This document shows, in pieces, positions 55,864-64,000 of a stretch of DNA of 64,000 nucleotides. The DNA is taken from positions 1-64,000 of the forward strand of contig DAIUFK010000005.1 in NCBI GenBank assembly GCA_036844615.1. Reading direction: 5' to 3'. This stretch comes from Palsa-872 sp036844615 (GTDB taxonomy: Bacteria > Chloroflexota > Dormibacteria > Dormibacterales > Dormibacteraceae). How positions within the stretch are numbered: position 1 is the stretch's first letter; every line of letters begins with the position of its first letter. Made by a program: the position numbers and the translations under genes. The notes beneath the pieces were generated by a model that was not told the DNA's origin, did no database searches, and saw only the letters and a list, made by a program, of their open reading frames with translations.

Positions 55864-57393
55864 GTGCGCGGCTTCTACGATTGGAGGGTGGCCGGCCGCA
55901 CTCTGCTTGACGTCCTGCAGCATGGTGCAGCGGCCGACCCCGCGATCATCGTCCCCGGCGGCGCCCGCCTCACGTATCGAGACCTGCGCGACAGCGTTGC
56001 CTCCGCCGCTGACTACCTTGCCCAGCTCGGCGTGGGCAGGGACGACAGGGTGGCCCTTGTCTTTACCAACAGCGTCGAGGCCATAGTGCTGTTCCTCGCC
56101 GCCTCCGCCGTCGGGACTGCGGCCCCACTGAACGCCGCATATAAAGAGGAGGAGTTCCGCTTCTACCTGCAGGACACGGGCGCACGCGTGCTCGCGGTCC
56201 CGCCAGGCCAGGGTGAGACGGCCCGCCGGGCCATGCCCGCCGGGGTGAGCCTTGTCGAGGCGCACCTGGAAGGCAATGGCAAGCTCGTGCTGGAGAGCGA
56301 CGCCTCGCTCGACACTTCGCGGACTGCTGGCGCCGCTGCCGACGACGACCTCGCGCTCGTCCTACACACAAGCGGGACGACAAGCCGCCCGAAGCTCGTC
56401 CCGCTTCGCCACCGCAACCTCTTCGCATCGGTCGAGAACATCGCCTCCACCTACGGGCTGGCTCCGAGTGACGTCGCCCTTTGTGTGATGCCCCTTTTCC
56501 ACATCCACGGCCTCATGGCGTCGACGATGGCCACCCTGCGATCAGGCGGCACGGTGGTAGTCCCGCCAAAGTTCGATCCCCTGACCTTCTGGGCGGCGGC
56601 GAAGGATCACGGCGCCACCTGGTACTCGGCGGTGCCGACCATGCACCAGATGCTTCTGATGCGCAATCGCGGCGAGCTTCCGGCCGGAGCGGGCAAGCTG
56701 CGGTTCATCCGTTCGAGCTCGTCTGCGCTGTCGCCGGAGACGATGCACCAGCTCGAGTCGCGGTTTGGGGCACCCGTGCTGGAGGCCTACGGGATGACCG
56801 AAGCCTCTCACCAGATGGCGTCGAATCCACTGCCGCCGGCGGACCGCCGCGCGGGCACCGTGGGCATAGGCACCGGCGTCAGGATTGGCATCATGGACGA
56901 TTCGGGCGGACTGGTTCCGCAGGGTGGTGCAGGCGAAGTCGTGATCCAGGGGCCAAACGTGATCGACGGGTACGCGAACAACCCGGAGGCCAACGAAGCC
57001 TCCTTCATCGACGGCTGGTTTCGCACAGGCGACCAGGGAACGCTCGACCCGGATGGCTACCTCTCGCTGATCGGGCGGCTCAAGGAGATGATCAACCGCG
57101 GCGGCGAGAAGATCGCGCCTCGCGAGATCGACGACGTGCTGATGCAGCACCCCGCCGTGGGTGAGGCAGTCGCTTTCGGCGCTCCACATCCGGGGTGGGG
57201 CGAGGAGGTGGTGGCCGCCGTGGTGCTCAAACAGCCAGTCGCGGAGAAGGAGCTCATCGCCTTCGCCCGCGAGCGACTTGCCGACTACAAGGTGCCAAGG
57301 AAGCTCTACATCGTCGACAAGATCCCCACCACCGCCACGGGCAAGGTCCAACGCCGTTCGGTCGCCGCCATCTTCAACCCTCCCACCAAGTGA
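55864..57393 (+). CDS. Acyl-CoA synthetase, oxalyl-CoA-synthetase-like
   Basis: A 509-residue ANL-superfamily enzyme that activates a carboxylic acid with ATP and CoA. It has LHTSGTTSRPKLVPLRHRNL (P-loop), EAYGMTEASHQMASNPLPP, GWFRTGDQGTLDPDGYLSLIGRLKEMINRGGEKIAP and the C-terminal catalytic Lys in TATGKVQRR. MPLFHIHGLMASTMATLRSGG and the SNPLPP segment resemble oxalate-CoA ligases (AAE3/Pcs60) from memory. The GTG at 55864 is my start; a GTG at 55888 is possible. Its stop overlaps the next gene by 4 bases (GTGA). Confidence 0.85.
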   Translation: MRGFYDWRVAGRTLLDVLQHGAAADPAIIVPGGARLTYRDLRDSVASAADYLAQLGVGRDDRVALVFTNSVEAIVLFLAASAVGTAAPLNAAYKEEEFRFYLQDTGARVLAVPPGQGETARRAMPAGVSLVEAHLEGNGKLVLESDASLDTSRTAGAAADDDLALVLHTSGTTSRPKLVPLRHRNLFASVENIASTYGLAPSDVALCVMPLFHIHGLMASTMATLRSGGTVVVPPKFDPLTFWAAAKDHGATWYSAVPTMHQMLLMRNRGELPAGAGKLRFIRSSSSALSPETMHQLESRFGAPVLEAYGMTEASHQMASNPLPPADRRAGTVGIGTGVRIGIMDDSGGLVPQGGAGEVVIQGPNVIDGYANNPEANEASFIDGWFRTGDQGTLDPDGYLSLIGRLKEMINRGGEKIAPREIDDVLMQHPAVGEAVAFGAPHPGWGEEVVAAVVLKQPVAEKELIAFARERLADYKVPRKLYIVDKIPTTATGKVQRRSVAAIFNPPTK

Positions 57394-58340
57394 CCGTCGC
57401 CATCGTGGGCGCTGGGGCGATTGGCGGCTTCCTCGGCGCGCATCTTGCCCGCAGTGGGCATGACGTGATCCTCATCGCGCGAGGGCCGCACCTCGCCGCC
57501 ATGAAAAGGCGCGGCGTCACTGTGCGTCATGGCGGCGAGGAGTTCACCGCTCATCCCGAATGCACCGACGACTTCAAGGCGATACACGGCGCGGACGTGG
57601 TGTTCCTGACGCTGAAGGCCCACTCGGTGCCGGGCGCCGCGGAGGCCGTAGGCTCAGCGCTCGCCGATGATGCCTGCGTCGTAGGAGCCCAGAATGGGAT
57701 CCCCTGGTGGTACTTCGAGGACCGCCACCTGGAATCGGTGGATCCGGGCGGGGTCATCGCACGAAACATCCCTTACAGCAAGGTGGTCGGCTGCATCGCA
57801 TATCCGGCGGTCGAGGTGGTCGAGCCAGGCGTCATCGAGCACCACGAGGGAAATCGTTTCTCCCTTGGCGAGCCTGGCGGGTCAAGGAGCGAGCGGCTCG
57901 GGGCGATCTCGTCAATGCTCGTCAAGGCAGGCCTGAAAGCCCCGATGCAGACGCGAATTCGAAACGAGATCTGGCTGAAGATCCTCGGCAACGCGACCCT
58001 GAACCCCGTCAGCGCGCTCACGCGCGCGACCCTGGTCGACATGCTGACCAACCCTGCCACGCGTGAATTGATAAGGACGCTGATGGAGGAGGTGGCCGCT
58101 GTCGCTCGCGCGGTGGGCGCCGAGGTGCCGTTGAGCATCGAAAAGCGCATGGACGGCGCGGCCGCCACAGGCGAGCACAAGACCTCGATGCTGCAGGACC
58201 TGGAGGCGGGCAGGCCGCTCGAGGTGGATGCCCTATTGGGTGCAGTCGTCGAGCTGGCCGGCGGCGCCGGCGTCCCCGTCCCTTCGCTGAACGTCGTCTA
58301 CGGCCTTACAAAGCTTTTAGACGAGGCACGCCGCCGGTAG
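57390..58340 (+). CDS. Ketopantoate-reductase-family (ApbA/PanE) protein
   Basis: A 316-residue NAD(P)-dependent reductase. The N-terminal Rossmann motif VAIVGAGAIGGFLGAHLARSGHDV is followed by LTLKAHSV, AQNGIPWWYF and the C-terminal helical domain with LGNATLNPVSALTRA and LQDLEAGRPLEVDALLGAVVELA, all matching 2-dehydropantoate 2-reductases. Many such homologues act on other 2-oxo acids. It is translationally coupled to the acyl-CoA synthetase, so a role in that acid's metabolism is at least as likely as pantothenate synthesis. Confidence 0.85.
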   Translation: MTVAIVGAGAIGGFLGAHLARSGHDVILIARGPHLAAMKRRGVTVRHGGEEFTAHPECTDDFKAIHGADVVFLTLKAHSVPGAAEAVGSALADDACVVGAQNGIPWWYFEDRHLESVDPGGVIARNIPYSKVVGCIAYPAVEVVEPGVIEHHEGNRFSLGEPGGSRSERLGAISSMLVKAGLKAPMQTRIRNEIWLKILGNATLNPVSALTRATLVDMLTNPATRELIRTLMEEVAAVARAVGAEVPLSIEKRMDGAAATGEHKTSMLQDLEAGRPLEVDALLGAVVELAGGAGVPVPSLNVVYGLTKLLDEARRR

Positions 58341-58346
58341 GCCCGC

Positions 58347-59279
58347 TTACGGCACGCGGCGGTGCCGGCCGGCAGCGACGAACTTGTTGCGCAGCTTGCC
58401 GATGCCCTCCACCTCGGCCTCGACCACGTCGCCAACCCGGATGAACTCGGGCGGCTTGCGCGCGAAGCCCACCCCGTCAGGGGTGCCTGTGGCGATCATC
58501 ATCCCCGGCAGCAGCGTCATGCCGATGGAGACCCAAGAGATGATCGCGTCAACGGGGTGGATCATCTCGGACGTCGTCCCGTCCTGCTTCACGGTTCCGT
58601 TGACCGTCAGGCGAAGGTTCAACGACTGCGGGTCATGGACCTCATCGCGGGTCACCACCCACGGGCCGCTCGGGCACGATGAGTCAAGGCTCTTGCCTTT
58701 GAAGTACTGGCCTCCCCAGTCGCTCTGGATGTCGCGCGCAGTCACGTCATTGATCACCGTGTAGCCGAACACGTGGTCGAGGGCATCCTCCTTCGTGATG
58801 TTGATGCCCGCCTTGCCGATGACCACGCCAAGCTCGACCTCCCAATCGATCTCCTCGCTTACCGCTGCATCGATCGGGATGTCGGCATTTGGTCCGGTGA
58901 TCGAGGTGATCGCTTTCGAAAACACCGTCGGCGGCTTTGGAGTCTCGCCCTTCGCGACGGTCTCGGCAGCGTGCTTGGCGTAGTTGCGGCCGATCGCGAT
59001 GACGTTCCCGCGAGGAGGGTCCAGCGGCGCGAGCAACTTGAGGTCCGCCAGCGGGTTGACGATTGGAGCGCCGGCGGAAGGCTTGACCTTGGCGAGGAGC
59101 TGTTTGACCGCGCTCATCCCAGGATCGCCTGCGTCGATCAGCGCCAACAGGTCGGCAGGCGGCGCCGCCGATCCGCTCGCTTTGGCGAGCTCGGCGAGAT
59201 CGATCACCTTGGCGGAATCGCCCTCGGCCATGACTCCGAGCCTGCGGCCGCTTCCATGTTCGAACATCAAGAAACGCAT
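58347..59279 (-). CDS. Fumarylacetoacetate hydrolase-family protein
   Basis: A 310-residue hydrolase or isomerase. The FAH core is clear: GRNYAKHAAE, EEIDWEVELGVVIGK (metal-binding Glu), GYTVINDVTARDIQ, GPWVVTRDEV and the GTPDGVGFARKPPEFIRVGD terminus. The family acts on 2-oxo-dicarboxylates in aromatic breakdown. It lies 4 bases downstream of livF, so it is the last gene of the Liv-type ABC operon and hints at an aromatic or oxo-acid substrate for that transporter. Confidence 0.9.
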   Translation of the reverse strand: MRFLMFEHGSGRRLGVMAEGDSAKVIDLAELAKASGSAAPPADLLALIDAGDPGMSAVKQLLAKVKPSAGAPIVNPLADLKLLAPLDPPRGNVIAIGRNYAKHAAETVAKGETPKPPTVFSKAITSITGPNADIPIDAAVSEEIDWEVELGVVIGKAGINITKEDALDHVFGYTVINDVTARDIQSDWGGQYFKGKSLDSSCPSGPWVVTRDEVHDPQSLNLRLTVNGTVKQDGTTSEMIHPVDAIISWVSIGMTLLPGMMIATGTPDGVGFARKPPEFIRVGDVVEAEVEGIGKLRNKFVAAGRHRRVP

Positions 59280-59283
59280 GCGG

Positions 59284-60066
59284 TCATCCCTCCTGAACCG
59301 GGGGTCCGGCTCCTAGAAACATGGCCTCGAAATCAGAGCGTTCGAGGAGATCACGCGGGCGTCCCTCCAAACGGGTGACACCCGAAACCAGAACGACTGT
59401 CCAGTTGGCGATGTCCAGGGCGGCGCGAGCCCTTTGCTCGACGAGCAGGACAGCCTTGCCTGCATCCGCCAGCGTCCTCACGTTTTCTCGCAACAGCCTG
59501 TCAGCCAGGATCGGCGCCAGGTTGGCGGTCGGCTCGTCGAGGATGAGCACTCGCGGGTCGAGCATCAGAACGCGCCCGATTGCAAGCATCTTCCGCTCGC
59601 CGCCGCTCAGCTTGTCTGCGCGCCGCTTCATCATTGGCGACAGCGCGGGAAAGACGTCGCAGACTTCCTTGATCCGCCCAGGGATCTCAGAGTCCTTGAG
59701 CAGGTACCCGCCCATCTCCAGGTTCTCCCTGACCGAGAGCGGTTCGAAGATGTCCTGCACCTGCGGCACATAGCCGACGCCGCGCTTCGCAAGGTCTTCG
59801 GGCGGGTGGCCCGTGACGTCGACGGTGCCGAGCAGGATCTTGCCGGCGCTGAGGCGCAGTATCCCGACCAGGCTCTTGAGCAGCGTGCTCTTGCCGGCAC
59901 CGTTGGGGCCGATGATCGCCACCACCTCGCCGGGTCCGACCGAGATCGAGACATCGCGGACCACCGGCACGCCGCCGTAGCCGGAGGTCAGCCCCTCCGC
60001 GCGCAAGCTGGGCGCCGGCCGCTCATCGGCTTGCACCTTCCTATCCGACAAGGTAAGCGTCGACAA
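59284..60066 (-). CDS. livF: Branched-chain-type ABC transporter ATPase LivF
   Basis: A 260-residue ABC ATPase. Walker A GPNGAGKST, signature LSGGERKML, Walker B VLILDEPTANL and the LivF-typical GYVPQVQDIFEPLSVRENLEMG. It overlaps livG by 26 bases. With LivG it powers a permease for branched-chain amino acids or similar carboxylates. Confidence 0.92.
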   Translation of the reverse strand: MSTLTLSDRKVQADERPAPSLRAEGLTSGYGGVPVVRDVSISVGPGEVVAIIGPNGAGKSTLLKSLVGILRLSAGKILLGTVDVTGHPPEDLAKRGVGYVPQVQDIFEPLSVRENLEMGGYLLKDSEIPGRIKEVCDVFPALSPMMKRRADKLSGGERKMLAIGRVLMLDPRVLILDEPTANLAPILADRLLRENVRTLADAGKAVLLVEQRARAALDIANWTVVLVSGVTRLEGRPRDLLERSDFEAMFLGAGPPVQEG

Positions 60067-60814
60067 TCTCTTTCTGCTGCCGAAGGCTGGCCATCGTCCC
60101 GCTGCCGATCACCTTCCCCTGCGCCATCACGACAACCGAATCGCAGAGCCGCTCCACCATGTGGAGCTCGTGCTCCACCATGAGGATCGTCAAGCCCTCC
60201 TTGCGCAGCTCCTGGAGATAGTGCTGGATCTCCTCCACTGTCGATGGGTGGACGCCTGACATCGGCTCGTCGAGGAGGAGGAGCCGCGGTCCCAGCATCA
60301 GCGCGCGCATGATCTCGATCAGGCGCTTCTGGCCGCCGCTCATGGTGCCCGCGTAGTCCGACTCCTTGGCGCTCATGCCGAAGCGCTTGAGCAGCCCTCG
60401 AGCCTGCTCGACCAGCCTGCGCTCGTCGCCCATCCAGTAGGCCTTGCCCAACAGGGCGCCCCAGAGTGAGTCGCCCCGATTGTGCGGGGCCGCGACCAAT
60501 AGGTTCTCCAGGACGGTCAGCCGCGCGAACTCTGACGGCAGCTGGAAGGTGCGCACGAGGCCGCGTCGGGCCCGCGCATATGCGGGCATACGTGTCACGT
60601 CGTGGCCGTCAAAAACAACTGTGCCTTCGGAGGCCGGCAGCGTCCCCGCGAGCACGGCAAGAAACGTCGACTTGCCTGCGCCGTTGGGTCCGATCAGGCC
60701 AGTGATCTTTCCGGTCGTTACCTCGATGGAGACGCCGTCCACTGCATGCATGCCTTCGAAGTGCCTGTGCACGTCTTCCGCCATGAGCAGCGAACCACTA
60801 GGAGCTGGGGACAC
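60041..60814 (-). CDS. livG: Branched-chain-type ABC transporter ATPase LivG
   Basis: A 257-residue ABC ATPase with Walker A GPNGAGKST, the family phrase RRGLVRTFQLPSEFARLTVLENLLVA, signature MSGGQKRLIE, Walker B LLLLDEPMSGVHP and the LivG-like TILMVEHELHMVERL. It overlaps both neighbouring genes, so the operon is tightly packed. Confidence 0.92.
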   Translation of the reverse strand: MSPAPSGSLLMAEDVHRHFEGMHAVDGVSIEVTTGKITGLIGPNGAGKSTFLAVLAGTLPASEGTVVFDGHDVTRMPAYARARRGLVRTFQLPSEFARLTVLENLLVAAPHNRGDSLWGALLGKAYWMGDERRLVEQARGLLKRFGMSAKESDYAGTMSGGQKRLIEIMRALMLGPRLLLLDEPMSGVHPSTVEEIQHYLQELRKEGLTILMVEHELHMVERLCDSVVVMAQGKVIGSGTMASLRQQKEIVDAYLVG

Positions 60815-61799
60815 TGTTCAGGTCCTCGCGGACCGGTGCTCCCTCGAAGACGCGCCTCGGCTCCGGTCTCACGCCTTCCGGCCTGAACCAGAGGAACCCG
60901 ATGATGAGCAGGCCGATCGCCACCCACTCCATGGCTGGGATCAGATTGGGCGGCGGCACCCAGCCGCCGATGGTGGCGGGTATCAGCCGCGTCACCTCGA
61001 AGAAACCCACTGGCACGAGCATCGCCCCAAGCATCGCGCCGACATTGTTGCCGCGCCCGCCGACGATGACCGCGGCGAAAAGGATGATCGTCTCGGGGTA
61101 AAGCCACTCTGACGGCGCCCACACCGCGATGTAACCCACCAGGATCGCCCCGGAGAGCCCGGCGATGACGCCGCCGACGATGAAGATCGTCATCTTGAGC
61201 TGGACAGGGTTCTTGCCGATGGCGGTGGCAGCGAGCTCGTGCTCGCGCATCGCCCGCAGGCTGCGGCCGAAGGGCGAGTTGACGATCCTCGAAGCAACCA
61301 GCCAAACGAGCAGCACGCAGGGCACTGTCAGGCCGACGTATAGAAGCAGGTAGTTGTCGCTCAGCGGGTCGACCTGGTCGGCAAACGGCCCTGGTACCTG
61401 TGCGATTCCGGCTGCGCCGTTCAGGAACGGCCGAACATTGGTGATCACGGAATTCACGATCACCGACAGCACGAGCAAGGAGATGGCCTGGTAGTCGCTC
61501 CTCAGCTTTCTGAGCACCACAAGGCCGACCGGGATGGAGAGAAGGCCGCCCGCCAGCGCGCCGCCGATCCAGGGGATCGGGAACGGAAGCTGGAAGCCGC
61601 CGACGTAGACCTGGTAGGCGCCGTTGGCAGTATCTGGCGGCATCGAAAGAACCGCCGCGGTATACGCGCCGACTGCCTGGAACACGATGAAGCTGAAGTT
61701 GACGATGCCGGAAACCCCGAACTGGAGGTTGAGCGCGAGGCAGGCGATGATGTCGACACCCGCATAGACCAGCAGCGTAGCCGCGTAGTAGGAGTTCAT
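60798..61799 (-). CDS. livM: Branched-chain-type ABC permease LivM
   Basis: A 333-residue membrane protein with about nine helices. It contains LALNLQFGVSGIVNFSFIVFQAVGAY and the cytoplasmic SPFGRSLRAMREHELAATAIGKNPVQLKM loop that contacts the ATPases. The ATG at 61799 overlaps the livH stop by 4 bases; the longer open frame to 62546 is livH read in another frame. Confidence 0.92.
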   Translation of the reverse strand: MNSYYAATLLVYAGVDIIACLALNLQFGVSGIVNFSFIVFQAVGAYTAAVLSMPPDTANGAYQVYVGGFQLPFPIPWIGGALAGGLLSIPVGLVVLRKLRSDYQAISLLVLSVIVNSVITNVRPFLNGAAGIAQVPGPFADQVDPLSDNYLLLYVGLTVPCVLLVWLVASRIVNSPFGRSLRAMREHELAATAIGKNPVQLKMTIFIVGGVIAGLSGAILVGYIAVWAPSEWLYPETIILFAAVIVGGRGNNVGAMLGAMLVPVGFFEVTRLIPATIGGWVPPPNLIPAMEWVAIGLLIIGFLWFRPEGVRPEPRRVFEGAPVREDLNSVPSS

Positions 61800-62680
61800 C
61801 CGGCCGCCGCCAGGGCGCCCCGCCTCGCCAGCAGGCCCTGCGGGCGCAGCACCATCACGAGGACCAGGATCGCGAAGGCCACCACCTCCTTGTACTCGGG
61901 CGCGATCGCCGCGGCGCTGAGCTCGGTGACCATGCCGATGATGAGGGCCCCGATCATCGCGCCGTAAGGCTGACCCGCTCCACCCAGCACCGCGGCCGCG
62001 ATGATCGTGATGAGGTAGCCGGCGCCGCTGGCGACTGCGAAGTTCTCCGAGTTCATCCCGGCAACCACGCCTGCCACCCCGCATAGCGCTCCGGTGGTGA
62101 GCCACACGACATCGATCACGCGTTGGGTCGGGATGCCGCAATTGCGGGCCAGGGTGGGGTTGGCAGCGGTGGCACGCATCGCCTTTCCCAATCGCGTGTA
62201 CGCGAGCAGGCCGTGGATGGCAAGCATCAGGATCACGGCGACCACGATGATCGCGATCTGGGCGGTCGTCAGCACAAGTCCTCCCGAGCGCAGGAGCGGG
62301 CCCTGGTCCATCTCGTACGCAGACGTGCCGTAACCGACGATCGGCAGCAGAATGTTGGCGATCATCAGAGAGGCGGCCAGGGAGACGATCACCATCCCGA
62401 TGAGGTTCGTTCCCTTGCCCTGGAAGGGCGCGTACAGGAATCGGTTCAACAAGAAGGACAGCACGGCGCCGGCCAGGGCGGCGGCGATCATTGCGGCCCA
62501 GACATTGACGCCGGCCTGGTTCACGTAGAAAGCAACGTAAGCGCAAACGATCATGACCTCGCCGTAAGCGAGGTTGATCATGTTCGTGATCCCGAACTGC
62601 ATGGTGAAGCCGACTGCGGCGATCGCGATCACGGAGACGCTGATCAGGCCGAAGCCAAGCGCCGCTACATAAAGTTCCAC
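61796..62680 (-). CDS. livH: Branched-chain-type ABC permease LivH
   Basis: A 294-residue membrane protein with eight helices. Typical segments: FGITNMINLAYGEVMIVCAYVAF, the coupling loop YTRLGKAMRATAANPTLARNCGIP, and AVLGGAGQPYGAMIGALIIG. It pairs with LivM to form the channel. Confidence 0.92.
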   Translation of the reverse strand: MELYVAALGFGLISVSVIAIAAVGFTMQFGITNMINLAYGEVMIVCAYVAFYVNQAGVNVWAAMIAAALAGAVLSFLLNRFLYAPFQGKGTNLIGMVIVSLAASLMIANILLPIVGYGTSAYEMDQGPLLRSGGLVLTTAQIAIIVVAVILMLAIHGLLAYTRLGKAMRATAANPTLARNCGIPTQRVIDVVWLTTGALCGVAGVVAGMNSENFAVASGAGYLITIIAAAVLGGAGQPYGAMIGALIIGMVTELSAAAIAPEYKEVVAFAILVLVMVLRPQGLLARRGALAAAG

Positions 62681-62711
62681 GGCGCCTGGCTCCTGTTGCT
62701 AAGTGGTGGGG

Positions 62712-63998
62712 CTATGCGTCGCCGCCCGCGTCGATGATCTGCTGGGTCTGGGCCTCGGACAGCGAACCGAGGACGACCTCGTTGCCGTCCTTGTCCATCG
62801 TGACCAGGTTGTAGCCCTGCTGCGAGTTGTTGAACTGGTTGAAGTTGTTCTCGCCGGCTGCGCCCACGTAACGGATCGACTGGCCGGCTTTGAGCGCGGC
62901 AACGCCGTCCTTGAAGGTGCTGACCACTGTGGCGCCGGGGACGCCGTTGGCGATGTCGATGATCTTCGGGTTGTAGAGCGTGCGATCCGCGCTATTGGCA
63001 GCGACCATGGCCAGGGCGGTCATGACGATCCCGTCGTACAGGTGGACAGTGGGGCTCTTGCCTTTGTAGCTCGAAGCGCCCTTGTCGGTCGCCTCGGCTG
63101 CTGTCAGCTGGGTCACGAACTCGTCGTAGCCGGATCCCGACAACGTGAGCTTGAGATCCACCGCCTGGTAGTTGGCTTTGAAGTCGGAGAGTCCGATGGC
63201 GGTGGTCACCTGCTTGAACCAGACCGGGTCAATTGTGGCGCTGGTGCCGATGAACGGGATCACCTTGCCGTTCTGCTGCTTGACCTCTTTCATGTAGGTG
63301 CCGGCGGAACCGATGGTTTCAGTGAGGATGACGTCAGGGTGTGTGAGCAGCATCTTTTGCACCTCGGTCCGGTACGACGAGGCGCCAAGGTGGATGGCCT
63401 GGTTGATGGCGATCGTCACACCCAGCTTGGTCAACGCGGCGACGGCGGGGCCGACGAACGTCTGCGAGCCGATGTCGTCGCCGAAGACCAGCGCAACCCT
63501 CGTGTACGGTGCGTGGCCCGGGCCGAATAACGCGCTACCGATCATCGCGTATGCGTCGAACGAGTCTGCCGGGACCAGCCGGTGAAAGTACTTGGCGGTC
63601 GACTTGTTGAACTCCGACTGGCCGGTCATGCAGAACATGGGGATGTGGGAGCGGTCGAGGATCGGGACCACGGTGGAGGCCTCGTCGGAGGTGCAGCCGA
63701 CCACGCCCATAAGATTCGAGTTGCCGGCAATCATCGCGCTGGCCGCCGGCACTGCGTCAGCCGGCTCGCCTTTCGTGTCGAACTGCTGGCAGCCCACCTG
63801 GCGGCCGCCGATGCCACCCGCGCCGTTGATCGAGAGCGAGGCCGCAATGCAGCCGGCGAGGTACCGAGGGCCGAAGCTGGCGTCGGCACCCGAGAAGGGG
63901 GCGAGGACGCCAACCAGCAGCTTGCCCGAGCCCAGTCCGCCTCCGCTTGACGAGGTTCCGCCGCAGGCGGCAAGCACCATGAGGGCGACGATGCCCAT
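62712..63998 (-). CDS. Liv-type substrate-binding lipoprotein (start may be outside the window)
   Basis: A protein of at least 428 residues. The visible N-terminus is a hydrophobic run ending in the lipobox LAACGG, so Cys12 would carry the lipid; the positively charged start of the signal peptide is missing, which suggests the true start is beyond base 64000. The mature part is a type I periplasmic-binding fold: VGVLAPFSGADASFGP, QFDTKGEPADAVPAASAMI, VVGCTSDEASTVVPIL and VALVFGDDIGSQTFV. It delivers the substrate to LivHM. Acidic and aromatic ligands are as possible as branched-chain amino acids. Confidence 0.88.
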   Translation of the reverse strand: MGIVALMVLAACGGTSSSGGGLGSGKLLVGVLAPFSGADASFGPRYLAGCIAASLSINGAGGIGGRQVGCQQFDTKGEPADAVPAASAMIAGNSNLMGVVGCTSDEASTVVPILDRSHIPMFCMTGQSEFNKSTAKYFHRLVPADSFDAYAMIGSALFGPGHAPYTRVALVFGDDIGSQTFVGPAVAALTKLGVTIAINQAIHLGASSYRTEVQKMLLTHPDVILTETIGSAGTYMKEVKQQNGKVIPFIGTSATIDPVWFKQVTTAIGLSDFKANYQAVDLKLTLSGSGYDEFVTQLTAAEATDKGASSYKGKSPTVHLYDGIVMTALAMVAANSADRTLYNPKIIDIANGVPGATVVSTFKDGVAALKAGQSIRYVGAAGENNFNQFNNSQQGYNLVTMDKDGNEVVLGSLSEAQTQQIIDAGGDA

Positions 63999-64000
63999 GA

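Noticed and set aside
60798..62546. A fused 582-residue permease from 62546
   Set aside because: The first half is livH in a shifted frame with Arg/Gly-rich nonsense; livM starts at 61799.
1..64000. CRISPR arrays, tRNA or rRNA genes, transposases, prophage genes
   Set aside because: No regularly spaced repeats, no cloverleaf-like sequences with a T-loop consensus and no transposase or phage motifs were seen on reading both strands; short elements could still have been missed without a search tool.

Overview
The window is about 64 kb of GC-rich, densely coding bacterial DNA on one scaffold. It carries one 100-N gap at 26925-27024. No rRNA, tRNA or CRISPR array was seen. The gene set combines a long-form leuA, citramalate synthase, F420/flavin-type oxidoreductases (LLM and PPOX families), DUF1206, DUF6510, TadE/TadG pilus proteins and many terminal overlaps of the ATGA or GTGA type. 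This suggests a soil-type lineage near Actinomycetota or Chloroflexota/Dormibacterota, probably a metagenome-derived genome. That placement is inference; no marker gene settles it.

Layout. 0-5 kb: a divergent locus with three transglutaminase-like proteins, a circularly permuted ATP-grasp protein and an alpha-E protein. 5-11 kb: an ACT-domain protein, an aquaporin, then citramalate synthase (cimA) and PEP carboxylase (ppc). 11-14 kb: a Rieske oxygenase followed by broken pieces of an amino-acid permease and an agmatinase. 14-24 kb: an LLM oxidoreductase, a membrane HD-GYP protein, a molybdopterin/ferredoxin-reductase operon headed by an unreported 50-aa gene, a D,D-carboxypeptidase, a PiT phosphate transporter with its PhoU-like partner, and a membrane protein with a C-terminal helix-turn-helix. 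24-32 kb: an ion channel, a phospholipase D spanning the N gap, and a lipid cluster (DUF1206, diacylglycerol-kinase-like, three PAP2 phosphatases, LapA). 32-38 kb: amino-acid biosynthesis (pheA, a plant-like ilvC, a TPP enzyme, leuA). 38-48 kb: small enzymes, a beta-carbonic anhydrase, MFS and EamA transporters, and a TadG/TadE/TadE cluster. 48-53 kb: D-amino-acid-type metabolism and a threonine/serine dehydratase. 53-64 kb: CAX and CorA ion transporters, an oxalyl-CoA-synthetase-like ligase, a ketopantoate-reductase-like protein, a FAH-family hydrolase and a complete Liv-type ABC transporter.

The most notable observation is a pair of apparent ribosome-mediated attenuators. Upstream of cimA, the first committed enzyme of the citramalate route to isoleucine, a 20-codon ORF contains Ile-Ile-Val-Ala-Ile-Arg-Ile. 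It is followed by mutually exclusive antiterminator and terminator pairings, and the terminator also hides the cimA Shine-Dalgarno. Upstream of leuA a 13-codon ORF ends Leu-Leu-Leu-Thr-stop and is followed by a strong hairpin and a terminator. Together with ilvC, the TPP enzyme and a stand-alone Lrp/AsnC-type sensor domain, this looks like a branched-chain amino-acid network controlled by leader translation.

A second theme is intergenic palindromes of two types (seven copies). Some of them lie within or end reading frames. The third is structural damage or assembly error: the N gap has identical 55-bp flanks that, when merged, restore an intact phospholipase D, whereas the permease and agmatinase pieces at 12.3-13.3 kb cannot be repaired that way.
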